NCBI RefSeq assembly: GCF_013204885.1
Contig: NZ_JABMKX010000006.1
Coordinates: 248,001-312,000 of the forward strand
DNA length: 64,000 nt
From: Paenibacillus tritici
GTDB lineage: Bacteria > Bacillota > Bacilli > Paenibacillales > Paenibacillaceae
Reading direction: 5' to 3'
Position 1 is the stretch's first letter. Each line of letters begins with the position of its first letter. Made by a program: the position numbers and the translations under genes. This document shows positions 9,744 through 20,043 of this stretch, piece after piece. Under the pieces are notes generated by a model that was not told the DNA's origin, did not search any database, and saw only the letters and a list, made by a program, of their open reading frames with translations.

Positions 9744-10059
9744 GACACTTTCTTATTTAGGGCTTGCGATGAGAGCAGGCAAGATTGTCACCGGCGATGA
9801 GGCCGTGCTTAAGGCAGTGCGGTCTTCAGAGGCGAAGCTGGTCGTCCTGGCAGGTGACGCTTCAGATAATACCCAAAAGAAGTTCCGTGATAAATGCGGG
9901 ACCTACGATATTCCACTAGTAATCGCATTTCACCGGGATGAACTCGGTGCAAGTATTGGTAAAGACCAGCGCGTGGTGCTGGCCGTTACGGATAAAGGAT
10001 TCGCGGAAATGATCTCCAGAACGCTGGGAGATACTGTCGGAGGTGGAGTTATTGACTAA
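9736..10059 (+). CDS. ylxQ: L7Ae-family ribosomal-like protein YlxQ
   Basis: This 107-aa L7Ae/L30e-fold protein is expected to bind kink-turn RNA. It starts at ATG 9736 ([22 protein letters not shown]), overlapping the rnpM end by 8 nt; a longer reading from 9667 would run deep into rnpM. The family core is visible in the [10 protein letters not shown] segment and [16 protein letters not shown]. Its 3' end overlaps the start region of infB. Its cellular role is not well established. Confidence 0.92.
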   Translation: MSKTLSYLGLAMRAGKIVTGDEAVLKAVRSSEAKLVVLAGDASDNTQKKFRDKCGTYDIPLVIAFHRDELGASIGKDQRVVLAVTDKGFAEMISRTLGDTVGGGVID

Positions 10060-12724
10060 AGAAGACAATAAGGAAAAACTGCGCGTATATGAATATGCGA
10101 AGTCGCTGAACATGAGCAGTAAAGAAATTATTACGATTCTGAAGCGTTTGAATGTCCCTGTGAATAATCATATGAGTGTCATGGAGAATGGCTCTGTGCA
10201 CAAAGTTGAACAATTCTTCAAGGATATCAAGTCAAACGCTGCAGCCAAACGGGACACCGGCTCCAGCAGCCGTCCGGCAGTTACTGCCGGTGCGGTAAGT
10301 GCCGAATCCCAGAGTGCTCAGAACACCAACAAAATTCATTCGGAAAAGCAGGTAGGTATGAACAGTAACCAAAACAACAACCAATCGACGACGTCCCCAA
10401 GGCCCCAAAGCGGACAAGATTCCCGCAGAGCACAAACATCAGGCACCACTCAGAATTCACGCCCGCAGGGCAGCTCCACTAGCAGTAGCCGTCCGCAGGG
10501 CAGCTCCACTGGCGGCAGCCGTCCACAAGGCAGCTCCACAGGCGGCAGCCGTCCGCAAGGCAACTCCACAGGCGGCAGCCGTCCACAAGGCAGCTCCACA
10601 GGTGGCAGCCGTCCACAAGGCAGCTCCACAGGCGGCAGCCGTCCGCAGGGCAGCTCCACAGGCGGCAGCCGTCCACAAGGCAGCTCCACAGGCGGCAGCC
10701 GTCCGCAGAGCAGCACTCCTAGCAGCAGCCGTCCGCAAGGACAAGGCGGCGCACCGCGTACGGGTGACCGTCCGCAGGGTCAAGGCAATGCAGGCGGAGG
10801 ATTCTCCCGCGGCGACGACAGAGGCCCGAAGAAGAATACCACTGGCGGCAGACCGGGCAGTGGCGGCGGCCAGAAGCGTTTTGATGACGGCAAGGGCGGT
10901 AACTACCGCGGCCGTGGAGGCAAGAATAACCGCAGAAACCAGCCGACCGTGTACCGGGAGAAGATTGACAACACACCTAAGAAGATCATCGTCCGTGGCA
11001 GCATGACTGTCGGTGAGACAGCGAAGCTGCTTCACAAGGATGCTTCCGAAGTGATCAAGAAGCTGATCTCGATGGGAGTTATGGCGACCATCAATCAGGA
11101 GCTTGACATCGACACCATCCTGCTGCTGGCCGGTGAGTTCGGTGTTGAAGTAGAAGTGAAGATTCCGGTAGATGAAGACAGCTTCGAGACGGTGGAAGAA
11201 AACGATTCTGAAGAGGAATTGATGACCCGTCCACCGGTTGTTACGATCATGGGGCACGTTGACCATGGTAAAACAACCTTGCTCGATGCCATCCGTTCAA
11301 CGAATGTGAGCGGCGGCGAAGCCGGCGGAATTACGCAGCACATCGGTGCGTACCAAGTCGAAATCAACCACAAGAAAATTACGTTCCTGGATACACCGGG
11401 CCATGAAGCGTTCACCGCTATGCGTGCCCGCGGCGCCCAGGTAACAGATATGACGATTATCGTCGTTGCTGCCGATGACGGCGTTATGCCTCAGACGGTA
11501 GAAGCGATCAACCATGCCAAGGCAGCCGGACTTCCGATCATTGTTGCGGTTAACAAGATCGACAAGCCGGGCGCAGATCCTGACAAGGTGAAGCAGGAGC
11601 TTACAAGCTATGAGCTGGTTCCGGAAGAGTGGGGCGGCGATACGATCTTCGTCAACCTGTCAGCCAAACAGCGCATTAATCTGGAAGAGCTGCTGGAAAT
11701 GATTCTGCTCGTTGCTGAAGTGAATGAGTACAAGGCGAACCCGGACAAACGGGCACGCGGTACTGTTATAGAAGCTGAGCTTGACAAGAACCGTGGACCG
11801 GTTGCCCGTATCCTCGTGCAGAACGGTACGCTGAAGGTCGGAGACGCATTTGTAGCGGGTAACTGCTTCGGCCGCGTACGTGCCATGGTTAATGACAAGG
11901 GACGCAAAATCAAGGAAGCCGGACCTTCCACTCCAGTGGAAATTACCGGTTTGACCGAAGTGCCGCAGGCGGGCGATCCGTTCATGGCCTTTGAAGATGA
12001 GCGCAAAGCACGGTCCATCGCTGACAGACGTTCTATAACACAGCGCCAGTCCGAGCTGAACACGAACACCCGCGTTACGCTGGATGATCTGTTCAAGCAC
12101 ATCAAAGACGGCGAGATCAAGGATCTCAACGTGATTATCAAGGCTGACGTTCAAGGTTCGGTAGAGGCGCTGAAAGGCTCCCTGGCCAAGATCGAAGTCG
12201 AAGGCGTACGCGTGAAGATTCTTCACAGCGGTGCCGGGGCGATTACGGAATCCGACATTACCTTGGCTGCAGCATCCAATGCTATCGTGATCGGCTTCAA
12301 CGTTCGTCCGGATACCCAGACGAAGGCGGCGGCTGAGCAAGAGAAGGTGGATGTACGTCTGCACAACATCATCTACAATGTAATTGAAGAGATTGAAAGT
12401 GCCATGAAGGGCATGCTTGATCCGATCTATAAAGAGAACGTTATCGGCCATGCCGAAGTTCGTAATGTATTCAAAATCAGCAAAGTGGGCACCATTGCAG
12501 GTTGTATGGTAACTTCCGGCAAAATTGCCCGTAATGCTGAAATGCGCCTGATCCGCAGCGGGATTGTTGTCTTCACAGGCAAAATCGACACCTTGAAACG
12601 TTTCAAAGATGATGCTAAAGAAGTGGCACAGGGTTATGAATGTGGCATAACTTTGGAACGCTATAATGATGTCGTTGAAGGCGACATTATCGAAGCATTC
12701 ATCATGGAGACGGTAGAGCGCTAA
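10052..12724 (+). CDS. infB: Translation initiation factor IF-2
   Basis: IF-2 is the GTPase that places initiator tRNA on the ribosome. I prefer TTG 10052 ([17 protein letters not shown]) because the CGGAGGTGG site at 10038-10046 would overlap the alternative GTG at 10043. The product is about 890 aa: an N-terminal IF2N domain, a long Ser/Gly/Arg/Pro/Gln-rich linker built from a 30-bp tandem repeat, a second IF2N domain ([20 protein letters not shown]), a G domain with [10 protein letters not shown] near residue 400, DTPGHEAF and NKID, then the C-terminal domains. It overlaps ylxQ. The ylxP gene found here in B. subtilis is absent. Confidence 0.96.
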   Translation: MTKEDNKEKLRVYEYAKSLNMSSKEIITILKRLNVPVNNHMSVMENGSVHKVEQFFKDIKSNAAAKRDTGSSSRPAVTAGAVSAESQSAQNTNKIHSEKQVGMNSNQNNNQSTTSPRPQSGQDSRRAQTSGTTQNSRPQGSSTSSSRPQGSSTGGSRPQGSSTGGSRPQGNSTGGSRPQGSSTGGSRPQGSSTGGSRPQGSSTGGSRPQGSSTGGSRPQSSTPSSSRPQGQGGAPRTGDRPQGQGNAGGGFSRGDDRGPKKNTTGGRPGSGGGQKRFDDGKGGNYRGRGGKNNRRNQPTVYREKIDNTPKKIIVRGSMTVGETAKLLHKDASEVIKKLISMGVMATINQELDIDTILLLAGEFGVEVEVKIPVDEDSFETVEENDSEEELMTRPPVVTIMGHVDHGKTTLLDAIRSTNVSGGEAGGITQHIGAYQVEINHKKITFLDTPGHEAFTAMRARGAQVTDMTIIVVAADDGVMPQTVEAINHAKAAGLPIIVAVNKIDKPGADPDKVKQELTSYELVPEEWGGDTIFVNLSAKQRINLEELLEMILLVAEVNEYKANPDKRARGTVIEAELDKNRGPVARILVQNGTLKVGDAFVAGNCFGRVRAMVNDKGRKIKEAGPSTPVEITGLTEVPQAGDPFMAFEDERKARSIADRRSITQRQSELNTNTRVTLDDLFKHIKDGEIKDLNVIIKADVQGSVEALKGSLAKIEVEGVRVKILHSGAGAITESDITLAAASNAIVIGFNVRPDTQTKAAAEQEKVDVRLHNIIYNVIEEIESAMKGMLDPIYKENVIGHAEVRNVFKISKVGTIAGCMVTSGKIARNAEMRLIRSGIVVFTGKIDTLKRFKDDAKEVAQGYECGITLERYNDVVEGDIIEAFIMETVER
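10460..10729 (+). repeat. 30-bp tandem repeat inside infB
   Basis: About nine head-to-tail 30-bp units starting at 10460 each encode a variant of [10 protein letters not shown]. Units 3-7 are nearly identical apart from third-position changes (CCGCAG/CCACAA) and one Ser-to-Asn change; the first and last units are more diverged. The frame is preserved because the period is ten codons. This looks like a slippage-prone, disordered linker of IF-2. Confidence 0.9.
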
Positions 12725-12742
12725 GCGAAGAGGTGAAATTAA

Positions 12743-13090
12743 ATGTCTAAAATCAGAGCCGGACGGGTTGGCGAACAGATTAAGAAAGAACTGAGCCAGC
12801 TCATCCAAAGCGGACTGAAGGACCCGCGTGTCGGGTTCGTAACTGTAACTGGCGTAGATGTGACGAATGATTTGTCACAGGCCAAGGTATACCTGAGTGT
12901 ATTCGGGGACGAGGAGCAGAAGTCTGACTCGCTCAAAGCGATAGAGAAAGCCAATGGCTTTCTCCGCTCGGAGCTTGGCAAAGCGATCCGCCTGCGCCAT
13001 ACGCCTGAGCTGATCTTCAAGATTGATGAATCCGTTGCTTACGGAAGTCATATTGAGAAGCTGCTCGGCGAAATCGGCAAAAACGAATAG
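12743..13090 (+). CDS. rbfA: Ribosome-binding factor A
   Basis: RbfA is a 30S maturation factor that binds near the 16S rRNA 5' helix and helps cold adaptation. The 115-aa product has the KH-like fold sequence pattern [17 protein letters not shown] at the start, [21 protein letters not shown] in the middle and [16 protein letters not shown] towards the end. AGAGGTGAAATTAA precedes the ATG, 18 bp after infB. It is followed 26 bp later by nrnA. Confidence 0.95.
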   Translation: MSKIRAGRVGEQIKKELSQLIQSGLKDPRVGFVTVTGVDVTNDLSQAKVYLSVFGDEEQKSDSLKAIEKANGFLRSELGKAIRLRHTPELIFKIDESVAYGSHIEKLLGEIGKNE

Positions 13091-13116
13091 GCTACGGAAC
13101 ATAAAGGAGACGGCGA

Positions 13117-14094
13117 ATGCAGAGCTATGAACAAAGTCTCCAGCAGACGCGTAAGTTTCTGCTGGAACACGACGATTATCTTGTAGTGTCGCATGTTCAG
13201 CCGGACGGAGATGCAGTCAGCTCCACCCTTGCGGTGGGCTGGCTTCTCTCATGTCTGGGCAAGAAATATTTGATGCTGAATGAGGGTCAAATTCCGCAGA
13301 GGATGGAATATTTATGGCATGCCGATCAAATTGTGAATCTGTCTGCAGGTGAATTGCCCCGCCAGTACAGCCATGTAATTTGTGTGGACTGCGCGGATTT
13401 CCAGCGTGTGGGGCTAACGCAGCAGCATTTCACAAGTGATGCACTGATCTTGAACATAGACCATCATCCCACCAATAACGGTTACGGCGCGGTGAACCTG
13501 ATCAAGCCGGATGCAGCAGCGACAGCGGAGATTCTGTTCGATCTGCTGAAGACCTTTGATGTGGAGTGGGATAATGATATTGCTACTGCCATTTATACCG
13601 GGCTGTTAACGGATACCGGCGGTTTCCGTTACAGCAACACTTCCCCGAAAGTGATGGCAGCGGTATCCGAGCTGCTGGCACTTGGTGTGAATGGGCCTGA
13701 TCTGGCAGAGACCCTGCTTGAAGAGATGACCCTTCCCCAGGTGAAGGTGCTGAACCGGGCACTTGGTACGCTTCAGCTCAGTCCTGAAGGGGATATTGCC
13801 TGGGTGTATGTGACGCCTCAGGATATGCTGGACTCTGGAGCAGCCAATGAGGATCTTGAAGGGATCGTCAATTATCCCCGTAATATCCGGGGGGTAGAGG
13901 TAGGCATTCTGTTCAAGGTTATAGATGAGCATGCGGTGAAGGCCAGCCTGCGTTCAGCAGGTAAAGTTGACGTAGCGGCGCTGGCGCAAGCCTTCGGCGG
14001 CGGAGGTCATACCCGTGCAGCGGGTGCCCGGATTAACGGAAGCCTGGAAGAAGCTGTTGCACAGGTGCTTGAGGAGGTCAAACGTCATTTATGA
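13117..14094 (+). CDS. nrnA: Bifunctional oligoribonuclease / pAp phosphatase NrnA
   Basis: This 325-aa DHH/DHHA1 phosphoesterase degrades short RNA oligomers and dephosphorylates 3'-phosphoadenosine 5'-phosphate. Visible motifs are QPDGDAVSS near residue 28, CVDCAD near 90, DHHPTNNGYG near 115, and the C-terminal DHHA1 motif GGGGHTRAAG near 295. AAGGAGA upstream of the ATG is the ribosome site. It overlaps truB by 4 nt (ATGA). In B. subtilis nrnA lies elsewhere; its placement between rbfA and truB ties RNA turnover to the translation operon. Confidence 0.95.
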   Translation: MQSYEQSLQQTRKFLLEHDDYLVVSHVQPDGDAVSSTLAVGWLLSCLGKKYLMLNEGQIPQRMEYLWHADQIVNLSAGELPRQYSHVICVDCADFQRVGLTQQHFTSDALILNIDHHPTNNGYGAVNLIKPDAAATAEILFDLLKTFDVEWDNDIATAIYTGLLTDTGGFRYSNTSPKVMAAVSELLALGVNGPDLAETLLEEMTLPQVKVLNRALGTLQLSPEGDIAWVYVTPQDMLDSGAANEDLEGIVNYPRNIRGVEVGILFKVIDEHAVKASLRSAGKVDVAALAQAFGGGGHTRAAGARINGSLEEAVAQVLEEVKRHL

Positions 14095-15005
14095 GTGAAC
14101 TTACAGGAGTTCTGGCCGTATATAAGCCGGCAGGGTTCACTTCACATGATGTAGTGGCCAAAGCGCGGCGGATTCTGGGTATGAAGCGGATTGGACATAC
14201 CGGGACACTTGATCCACAGGTGACCGGAGTGCTTCCGCTCTGTCTGGGCCGGGCTACTCGGGTAGTGGAGTACATCCAGGAGCTGCCCAAGGAATATGTT
14301 GCCACACTGCGGCTGGGGCTGGCTAGCGATACCGAGGATTTGACCGGAACGATCACGGAATCCGTCGAGGAGGTTCAGGTTACAGAGGCCGAAGTACTGG
14401 CAGTTCTGGAATCCTTCCAGGGTGTGATCTCTCAGGTTCCTCCGATGTATTCCGCAGTGAAGGTGGACGGCAAACGTCTATACGAGCTGGCCCGAGAAGG
14501 CAAGACCGTGGAACGCAAGAGCCGTGAAGTGGAGATTTATGAGATCGACATGCAGACTATGGTCTGGAATGGCAATTATCCGGATATCACATACCGGGTA
14601 CTCTGCTCCAAAGGTACTTATATCCGCACGCTCTGCGTGGATATCGGACGCAAACTTGGAGTTCCCGGCGTGATGGTGAAGCTGGAGCGGACCATGTCGG
14701 CCGGAATCCCGGCCACTCATTGTCTGACCCTGGAGCAAATTGCTGAACATAAGGAAGCCGGTACGCTGGAAGAGCATTTGATTGCCGCCGACGAAGCCAT
14801 TTCACATTTGCCCAGGCATACCGTTGCCGAGGAGAAGAAGAAGGCCGCTCTGCAAGGGCAGCGTCTGTCGATCCGTTTTGTGGCACCTGAAGTGAAGAAG
14901 AGCGGAGACTTCCGGCTCTATGATCTCCAAGGAGAGTTCCTGGGTATCTACGCTCTGGAAGCTACAGGGGCAATCGCGCCTGTCAAGGTGTTTGCCCAGG
15001 CCTGA
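14091..15005 (+). CDS. truB: tRNA pseudouridine-55 synthase TruB
   Basis: TruB isomerises uridine 55 in the T loop of tRNAs. The 304-aa product has KPAGFTSHDVV near the start and GHTGTLDPQVTGVLPLCLG, whose Asp41 is the catalytic residue. YSAVKVDGKRLYELAR and the RVLCSKGTYIRTL segment follow, then a C-terminal PUA-like extension. Its ATG overlaps the nrnA stop in an ATGA, which implies coupled translation; ribF follows after a short gap. Confidence 0.96.
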   Translation: MSELTGVLAVYKPAGFTSHDVVAKARRILGMKRIGHTGTLDPQVTGVLPLCLGRATRVVEYIQELPKEYVATLRLGLASDTEDLTGTITESVEEVQVTEAEVLAVLESFQGVISQVPPMYSAVKVDGKRLYELAREGKTVERKSREVEIYEIDMQTMVWNGNYPDITYRVLCSKGTYIRTLCVDIGRKLGVPGVMVKLERTMSAGIPATHCLTLEQIAEHKEAGTLEEHLIAADEAISHLPRHTVAEEKKKAALQGQRLSIRFVAPEVKKSGDFRLYDLQGEFLGIYALEATGAIAPVKVFAQA

Positions 15006-15041
15006 ACTTTAATTTATTTGCGAATGTAGGTGAGAAACAGC

Positions 15042-15989
15042 GTGAGAACCTTAACTTTAAGCTATCCGATGCTGCCGGAGACGGCAGCGCAGGTTGCGCA
15101 GCCTCAAGTAGTTGCCCTGGGACAGTTCGATGGACTGCACCTCGGACATGCCAGTGTCATCACATCTGCTGTAGCTCTTGCCCGCCAGGCAGGTGTACCC
15201 GCAGCGGTGATGACTTTCTACCCCCATCCCAAGGATGTTATGGGGAAAGGGGACTACGAGGGATATTTGACACCGTCAAGGGATAAGCAGGAACTGCTTG
15301 CCGCGATGGGTGTCGAGCTTTTATATATAATTGACTTTAATGAAGAACTCTCCCGGGTGAGCCCGGCGGACTTTGTCTCTGTAATGCTGCTGCCGCTGCA
15401 GATTGTAACTGCTGTTGTCGGGTTCGACTTCCGCTTCGGCTACAAGGGCGAAGGGGATGTGAACACGCTCCGGGAGCTGGGACAGGGCGCTATGAAGGTG
15501 GAGACGGTCTCCCCGTTCCTGCTCGAAGGAGAGAAGGTCAGCAGCTCCGGCATCCGCAAGAGCCTCCTGAGCGGGGAACTGGATAAGGCCAATGCCTGGT
15601 TTGGACGTTGTTATCACCTGCGCGGAATCGTGGGTCATGGAGAGAAGCGGGGCCGGACCATCGGCTTTCCGACGGCGAACCTGCAGCTCGAAGACCGCTA
15701 TGTCATTCCGGCCACAGGCGTATACGCAGTGAAGGTCTTTTACAGGGACGAAGTGCTGTACGGGGTTATGAATGTCGGTGTGAAGCCTACGTTTCATGAA
15801 GGGGTAACCAAGCCCAGCTTTGAAGTCCATCTGTTTGATTTTGCCGCGGATATCTATGGGCATGAGCTTAAGGTAGAACTGGTGTCCTACATCCGCGCTG
15901 AGCGCAAGTTCGGGTCTATTGGTGCCTTGATTGCCCAGATCGGTGCAGATGCCGAGACAGCCAAAGGTCTTCTGGGATATCACTCCTAA
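15042..15989 (+). CDS. ribF: Bifunctional riboflavin kinase / FAD synthetase
   Basis: RibF makes FMN and then FAD from riboflavin. I start at GTG 15042 because AGGTGA at 15028-15033 lies 8 nt upstream; a GTG at 15030 sits inside that site. The 315-aa product has an N-terminal nucleotidyltransferase domain with LGQFDGLHLGHA near residue 30 and VGFDFRFGYKGEG, then a C-terminal flavokinase domain beginning GEKRGRTIGFPTANL. It is the last gene of the nusA-infB operon before the rpsO promoter. Confidence 0.95.
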   Translation: MRTLTLSYPMLPETAAQVAQPQVVALGQFDGLHLGHASVITSAVALARQAGVPAAVMTFYPHPKDVMGKGDYEGYLTPSRDKQELLAAMGVELLYIIDFNEELSRVSPADFVSVMLLPLQIVTAVVGFDFRFGYKGEGDVNTLRELGQGAMKVETVSPFLLEGEKVSSSGIRKSLLSGELDKANAWFGRCYHLRGIVGHGEKRGRTIGFPTANLQLEDRYVIPATGVYAVKVFYRDEVLYGVMNVGVKPTFHEGVTKPSFEVHLFDFAADIYGHELKVELVSYIRAERKFGSIGALIAQIGADAETAKGLLGYHS

Positions 15990-16007
15990 TCTTTCCCGGA
16001 CATGCCG

Positions 16008-16036
16008 TTTACTTTTGCCATTGAAGGTGCTATACT
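16008..16036 (+). promoter_or_regulatory. Sigma-A promoter of rpsO
   Basis: TTTACT at 16008-16013 and TATACT at 16031-16036 are spaced by 17 bp, about 100 nt upstream of rpsO. The resulting leader would be about 95 nt and could hold an S15 autoregulatory structure, but I cannot identify one with confidence. Confidence 0.65.
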
Positions 16037-16139
16037 GATTAACGTTGCTGGATTGACAGCATCAGAACCTTAGCTTGGTTGCTTGTTCTCACCGACGGTG
16101 ACGAGGCTACTGGCGATTATAATGAAGGAGGTGAACAGG

Positions 16140-16409
16140 ATGGCATTGACTCAAGAACGTAAACACCAATTGATCGACGAGCACAAAACTCACGAATCCG
16201 ATACTGGATCCCCTGAGGTGCAAGTTGCTATCCTTACGGAGAACATCGTTAATTTGACTGACCACTTGCGTACGCACAAGAAGGATCATCATTCCCGCCG
16301 CGGACTGCTGAAGATGGTTGGACAACGTCGTAAACTGCTGGCGTATTTGAAGAACAAAGACATCAGACGTTACAGCGCCCTGATCGAAAAACTGGGATTG
16401 CGTCGTTAA
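16140..16409 (+). CDS. rpsO: 30S ribosomal protein S15
   Basis: S15 is the 89-aa primary 16S rRNA-binding protein that nucleates the 30S platform. The start at ATG 16140 ([16 protein letters not shown]) follows AAGGAGGTG; an upstream in-frame ATG at 16083 only adds leader sequence. Family motifs include [38 protein letters not shown] and the LIEKLGLRR ending. It has its own promoter and terminator, and lies just before pnp as in most bacteria. Confidence 0.98.
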   Translation: MALTQERKHQLIDEHKTHESDTGSPEVQVAILTENIVNLTDHLRTHKKDHHSRRGLLKMVGQRRKLLAYLKNKDIRRYSALIEKLGLRR

Positions 16410-16431
16410 TTTTCCATAAGCTGAACCCTAA

Positions 16432-16496
16432 AGCAGCCTGGTTGTATACCGTATGTCCTTCTTACGAGCGACAGCGGGACAGCCGGGTTGCTTTTT
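16432..16496 (+). terminator. Terminator of rpsO
   Basis: A 14-pair stem (16432-16445 with 16479-16492, three G-U pairs) contains an inner GTCC/GGAC pairing and is followed by TTTT. It lies directly after rpsO. Confidence 0.7.
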
Positions 16497-16541
16497 GAAA
16501 ATTTAGGGTAAACTTTTACAGTTGACAAGTCCATAGTATTC

Positions 16542-16586
16542 GCAAAAACGGCTATATCACCTCTGCGGAGGACAAGCCGTTTTTGC
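16542..16586 (+). promoter_or_regulatory. Nested hairpin in the pnp leader
   Basis: GCAAAAACGGCT (16542-16553) and AGCCGTTTTTGC (16575-16586) form a perfect 12-bp stem. Inside the loop CCTC-TGCG-GAGG forms a second hairpin. The structure ends 46 nt before pnp. In B. subtilis and E. coli, pnp mRNA is autoregulated through a 5' stem, so this may be the processing/autocontrol stem. It could also act as a partial terminator. Confidence 0.6.
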
Positions 16587-16632
16587 TTGTAGAACATACA
16601 GAACGTATTATTACCATTCAAGGAGGGGTTTT

Positions 16633-18735
16633 ATGGAACAACGTGTGGAAATGCAGCTGGGCGGAAGACGCCTTGTGCTGGAAACAGGCCGTCTGGCCAA
16701 ACAAGCGAATGCAGCCGTTATGGTGCGTTACGGGGATACTTCAGTATTGTGTACGGTTACAGCATCCAGTGAACCTAAAGATCTGGATTTCTTCCCTCTT
16801 ACGGTGAACTATGAAGAAAGATTATATGCAGTAGGCAAAATCCCCGGCGGATTCATCAAACGTGAAGGACGTCCGAGCGAAAAAGCAATTCTGTCCAGCC
16901 GTCTGACCGACCGTCCGATTCGTCCGTTGTTCCCTGAGGGGTTCCGCAATGACGTTCAGGTATTGAATCTGGTCATGAGTGTGGATCAGGACTGTGCGCC
17001 TGATATCGCCGCTATGATCGGTACTTCCGCTGCGCTGAGTATTTCTGATGTGCCGTTCAACGGTCCAATCGGCGGCGTTGCAGTAGGCCGGGTTAACGGT
17101 GAATTCGTGATCAATCCGGATGTGGCCCAGCAGGCAGTAAGCGATATCTATGTGGTTGTAGCCGGTACTAAGGATGCCATCATGATGGTAGAAGCGGAAG
17201 CCAATGAAGTAACCGAAGATGTTATGCTGGAAGCGATCATGTTCGGTCATGACGAAGTCCGCAAGATTGTAGCTGTGATTGAGCAGCTCGTAGCTGTTGC
17301 CGGCAAAGAAAAAATGGCCGTGAAGCTTCATGCAGTGAATGCTGATGTAAATACAGAGGTTCGTGCTTTTGCAGAGAGCCGTCTGGTCGAAGCGGTCAGA
17401 ATTGCCGAGAAGCATGCCCGTCAGGATGCTATCGATCTGATCAACAACGAAACGGTGGAGTATTTCGCGGAGAAATACATAGAGTCACCAGAACTGCTTA
17501 AGGATGTTAAGGAAGTCCTGCATGATATCGTGAAGGATGAAGTTAGACGTCTGATCACCCATGACAAGGTTCGTCCTGACGGCCGTAAGCTGGATGAGAT
17601 CCGTCCGATTGAATGCGATACAGCGCTGCTGCCGCGCACACACGGTTCCGGTCTGTTCACACGCGGTCAGACACAGATTCTAAGCGTATGTACACTGGGC
17701 GCACTTGGAGATGTGCAGATTCTGGACGGCATTGATCCGGCAGAAACCAAACGCTTCATGCATCACTACAACTTCCCTCCGTTCAGCGTAGGGGAAGCCC
17801 GTCCGCTGAGAGCACCGGGACGCCGCGAGATCGGCCACGGAGCACTGGGAGAACGCGCATTGTCCAAGGTCATTCCAAGCGAAACTGAATTCCCGTACAC
17901 TATCCGTCTGGTATCCGAAGCCATTGAATCCAATGGTTCCACTTCCCAGGCTAGCATCTGTGCCAGTATCCTGGCCATGATGGATGCAGGGGTACCTATT
18001 AAGGCGCCTGTTGCCGGTGTAGCGATGGGTCTGATCAAAGACGGAGAGCATGTCTCCATCCTGACCGATATTCAAGGCATGGAAGATCACCTCGGTGATA
18101 TGGACTTCAAGGTAGCGGGCACAGCAGAAGGCGTTACGGCGATTCAGATGGATATCAAGATCGACGGCATCGACCGCAAGATTCTGCATGAGGCACTTCA
18201 GCAGGCCAAAGAAGGACGTATGTTCATCCTGGGCAAAATGAATGAAGCCATTGCTGCACCAAGACCAAGCCTGTCCAAATATGCTCCAAAAATCATCATC
18301 ATTAACATCAATCCGGACAAAATCCGTGATGTTATCGGTGCAGGCGGTAAGATCATCAACAAAATCATTGAAGAAACCGGCGTAAAGATCGACATCGAAC
18401 AAGATGGACGCGTATTTATCGGTTCCTCCAACGAAGAGATGATTCAGAAGGCCCGCGGCATTATCGAAGGCATTGTGCGTGAAGTGCAGGTCGGCGAAAT
18501 ATATGTGGGTACGGTTAGACGTATTGAGAAGTTCGGCGCGTTTGTTGAACTGATTCCTGGTAAAGACGGCCTTGTGCATATCTCCCAGCTGTCCACCGAT
18601 CGTGTGGCTAAGGTGGAGGATGTCGTGGCTATCGGTGATACCATTACCGTCAAGGTAACGGAGATCGACCAGCAGGGCCGCGTCAACCTGTCGCGCAAAG
18701 CGGTTCTGACTTCGGAAAGCGGAGCGAAGGCGTAA
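16633..18735 (+). CDS. pnp: Polynucleotide phosphorylase
   Basis: PNPase is the 3'-to-5' phosphorolytic exoribonuclease of the RNA degradosome. The 700-aa product has two RNase PH domains (first: [12 protein letters not shown]; second: [14 protein letters not shown] and [20 protein letters not shown]), a KH domain ([17 protein letters not shown]) and a C-terminal S1 domain ([20 protein letters not shown]). AAGGAGGGG precedes the ATG. It is monocistronic, between the leader hairpin and a terminator. Confidence 0.98.
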   Translation: MEQRVEMQLGGRRLVLETGRLAKQANAAVMVRYGDTSVLCTVTASSEPKDLDFFPLTVNYEERLYAVGKIPGGFIKREGRPSEKAILSSRLTDRPIRPLFPEGFRNDVQVLNLVMSVDQDCAPDIAAMIGTSAALSISDVPFNGPIGGVAVGRVNGEFVINPDVAQQAVSDIYVVVAGTKDAIMMVEAEANEVTEDVMLEAIMFGHDEVRKIVAVIEQLVAVAGKEKMAVKLHAVNADVNTEVRAFAESRLVEAVRIAEKHARQDAIDLINNETVEYFAEKYIESPELLKDVKEVLHDIVKDEVRRLITHDKVRPDGRKLDEIRPIECDTALLPRTHGSGLFTRGQTQILSVCTLGALGDVQILDGIDPAETKRFMHHYNFPPFSVGEARPLRAPGRREIGHGALGERALSKVIPSETEFPYTIRLVSEAIESNGSTSQASICASILAMMDAGVPIKAPVAGVAMGLIKDGEHVSILTDIQGMEDHLGDMDFKVAGTAEGVTAIQMDIKIDGIDRKILHEALQQAKEGRMFILGKMNEAIAAPRPSLSKYAPKIIIININPDKIRDVIGAGGKIINKIIEETGVKIDIEQDGRVFIGSSNEEMIQKARGIIEGIVREVQVGEIYVGTVRRIEKFGAFVELIPGKDGLVHISQLSTDRVAKVEDVVAIGDTITVKVTEIDQQGRVNLSRKAVLTSESGAKA

Positions 18736-18781
18736 GCAATACTTTCACAGCTTCACCGGTATTCAACTGAATGTATGAAGA

Positions 18782-18817
18782 AGAGACAGAAGCAGTACCG
18801 TTCTGGCTCTTTTTTTT
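18782..18817 (+). terminator. Terminator of pnp
   Basis: AGAGACAGAA (18782-18791) pairs with TTCTGGCTCT (18801-18810) with one mismatch, followed by seven more T residues. The remaining gap to the next gene holds a GGGAC/GTCCC mini-hairpin at 18903-18917 and no gene. Confidence 0.7.
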
Positions 18818-18978
18818 GGCAACCGGGAGTGATGGATTCAGCCCATGGAGCTAAGCAGCCATTGATGCATTATGCATAATTTGCTTGATTCATGCATAGG
18901 CTGGGACAAAGCGTCCCGGCACTCTTTAACCCTTGTGCGGGACGGATCAGACCGTTTCTGCCGGGGAGGTAAGACGTT

Positions 18979-19965
18979 ATGAAGACGGACAAGGCGGCGT
19001 TAGTGCTGGCTTGCATCGCAGTAGTTATCGGAATTGGCAGTACGAACGGACCCGTGAAAGAGATGATTGCCGGGCTTAAGCCGCCGGCGGATGTTGCCGT
19101 GATGAGTTATGCTACAGCGCAGAGTGAAGATGAACTGCGTGCGCAGATTACCCGCCGGGCCAAGGAGCTGAATGCAGCGCCGGTAGATGCTGTGGTGGAC
19201 CGGGTATGGAAAGCCATACCCGGCTATAACGGTCTTGAAGTGGATGTGGAGGCCACCTACCGGAACGCGCTTTTGCGGGGGCCCACAGAGAACCTCAAGC
19301 TGATGTACCGTCAGATCAAGCCTAAGATATCGCTGAATGATCTGGGAGCACAGCCGATCTACCGAGGGAATCCGGCGAAGCCCATGGTGTCGCTGATGAT
19401 TAATGTGGCTTGGGGGAATGAGTATATCGGGCCCATGCTGGATATTCTCGATGCGGAGAAGGTCAAGGTGACTTTTTTTCTGGACGGAAGCTGGCTCAGC
19501 CATAACAAGGAGCTTGCCGCCGAAATGCTGAAGCGCGGGCATGAGGTGGAGAATCATGCGTATACCCATCCTAAGATGAGTGCACTCAGCCGCGCGCGTG
19601 CCACTGCCGAAATCGAGAAGACGCAGAAGCTGCTGAAAGAGAGCCTGGGAGTGACGAATATCTGGTTCGCTCCGCCATCAGGGGACTTTAATCAGCAGAC
19701 GGTGGAGATTGCCGCTTCGCTGGGACTGAAGACGGTGCTCTGGACACTGGATACGGTGGATTGGCGGCATCCGTCCCCGGAATCCATTATTGCCAAGATC
19801 AGCAGCAAAGCGGAGCCGGGTACCTTGGTGCTAATGCATCCTACTGCGTCCTCCTCCAAAGCGCTGAGAGGGATGATCCGGGGCATCAGAGCCAAGGGGC
19901 TGCAGCTCGGAACTGTCAGTCAGACGCTCTCCCCGGAGCGTATCGCTGCTCCCGAAGTTGAGTGA
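18979..19965 (+). CDS. YlxY-type polysaccharide deacetylase-like protein
   Basis: This 328-aa protein begins with a hydrophobic segment (ALVLACIAVVIGIGS), so it is likely exported or membrane-anchored. The C-terminal NodB-like domain shows VKVTFFLDGSW, the metal His pair in NHAYTHPKMS, WFAPPSGDF and TLDTVDW. At the position of the usual TFDDG metal/catalytic motif it reads SLMINVAWG, so both aspartates are missing. Neighbours (pnp upstream, M16 protease downstream) match B. subtilis ylxY. It probably binds polysaccharide or has altered chemistry. Confidence 0.85.
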   Translation: MKTDKAALVLACIAVVIGIGSTNGPVKEMIAGLKPPADVAVMSYATAQSEDELRAQITRRAKELNAAPVDAVVDRVWKAIPGYNGLEVDVEATYRNALLRGPTENLKLMYRQIKPKISLNDLGAQPIYRGNPAKPMVSLMINVAWGNEYIGPMLDILDAEKVKVTFFLDGSWLSHNKELAAEMLKRGHEVENHAYTHPKMSALSRARATAEIEKTQKLLKESLGVTNIWFAPPSGDFNQQTVEIAASLGLKTVLWTLDTVDWRHPSPESIIAKISSKAEPGTLVLMHPTASSSKALRGMIRGIRAKGLQLGTVSQTLSPERIAAPEVE

Positions 19966-20043
19966 ACGGACTATTTCTGATAGGATAAGAGGCGCGAATA
20001 ATAAATACAGACAGATACAGGGCTGTACCAGGAGGATTTTACA

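Noticed and set aside
10450..11266. Long minus-strand frames antisense to infB
   Set aside because: They are the complement of the 30-bp repeat, whose ten-codon period keeps all frames open; IF-2 clearly owns the locus.
16522..16527. TTGACA before the pnp leader hairpin as a promoter
   Set aside because: No acceptable -10 hexamer lies 16-18 bp downstream.
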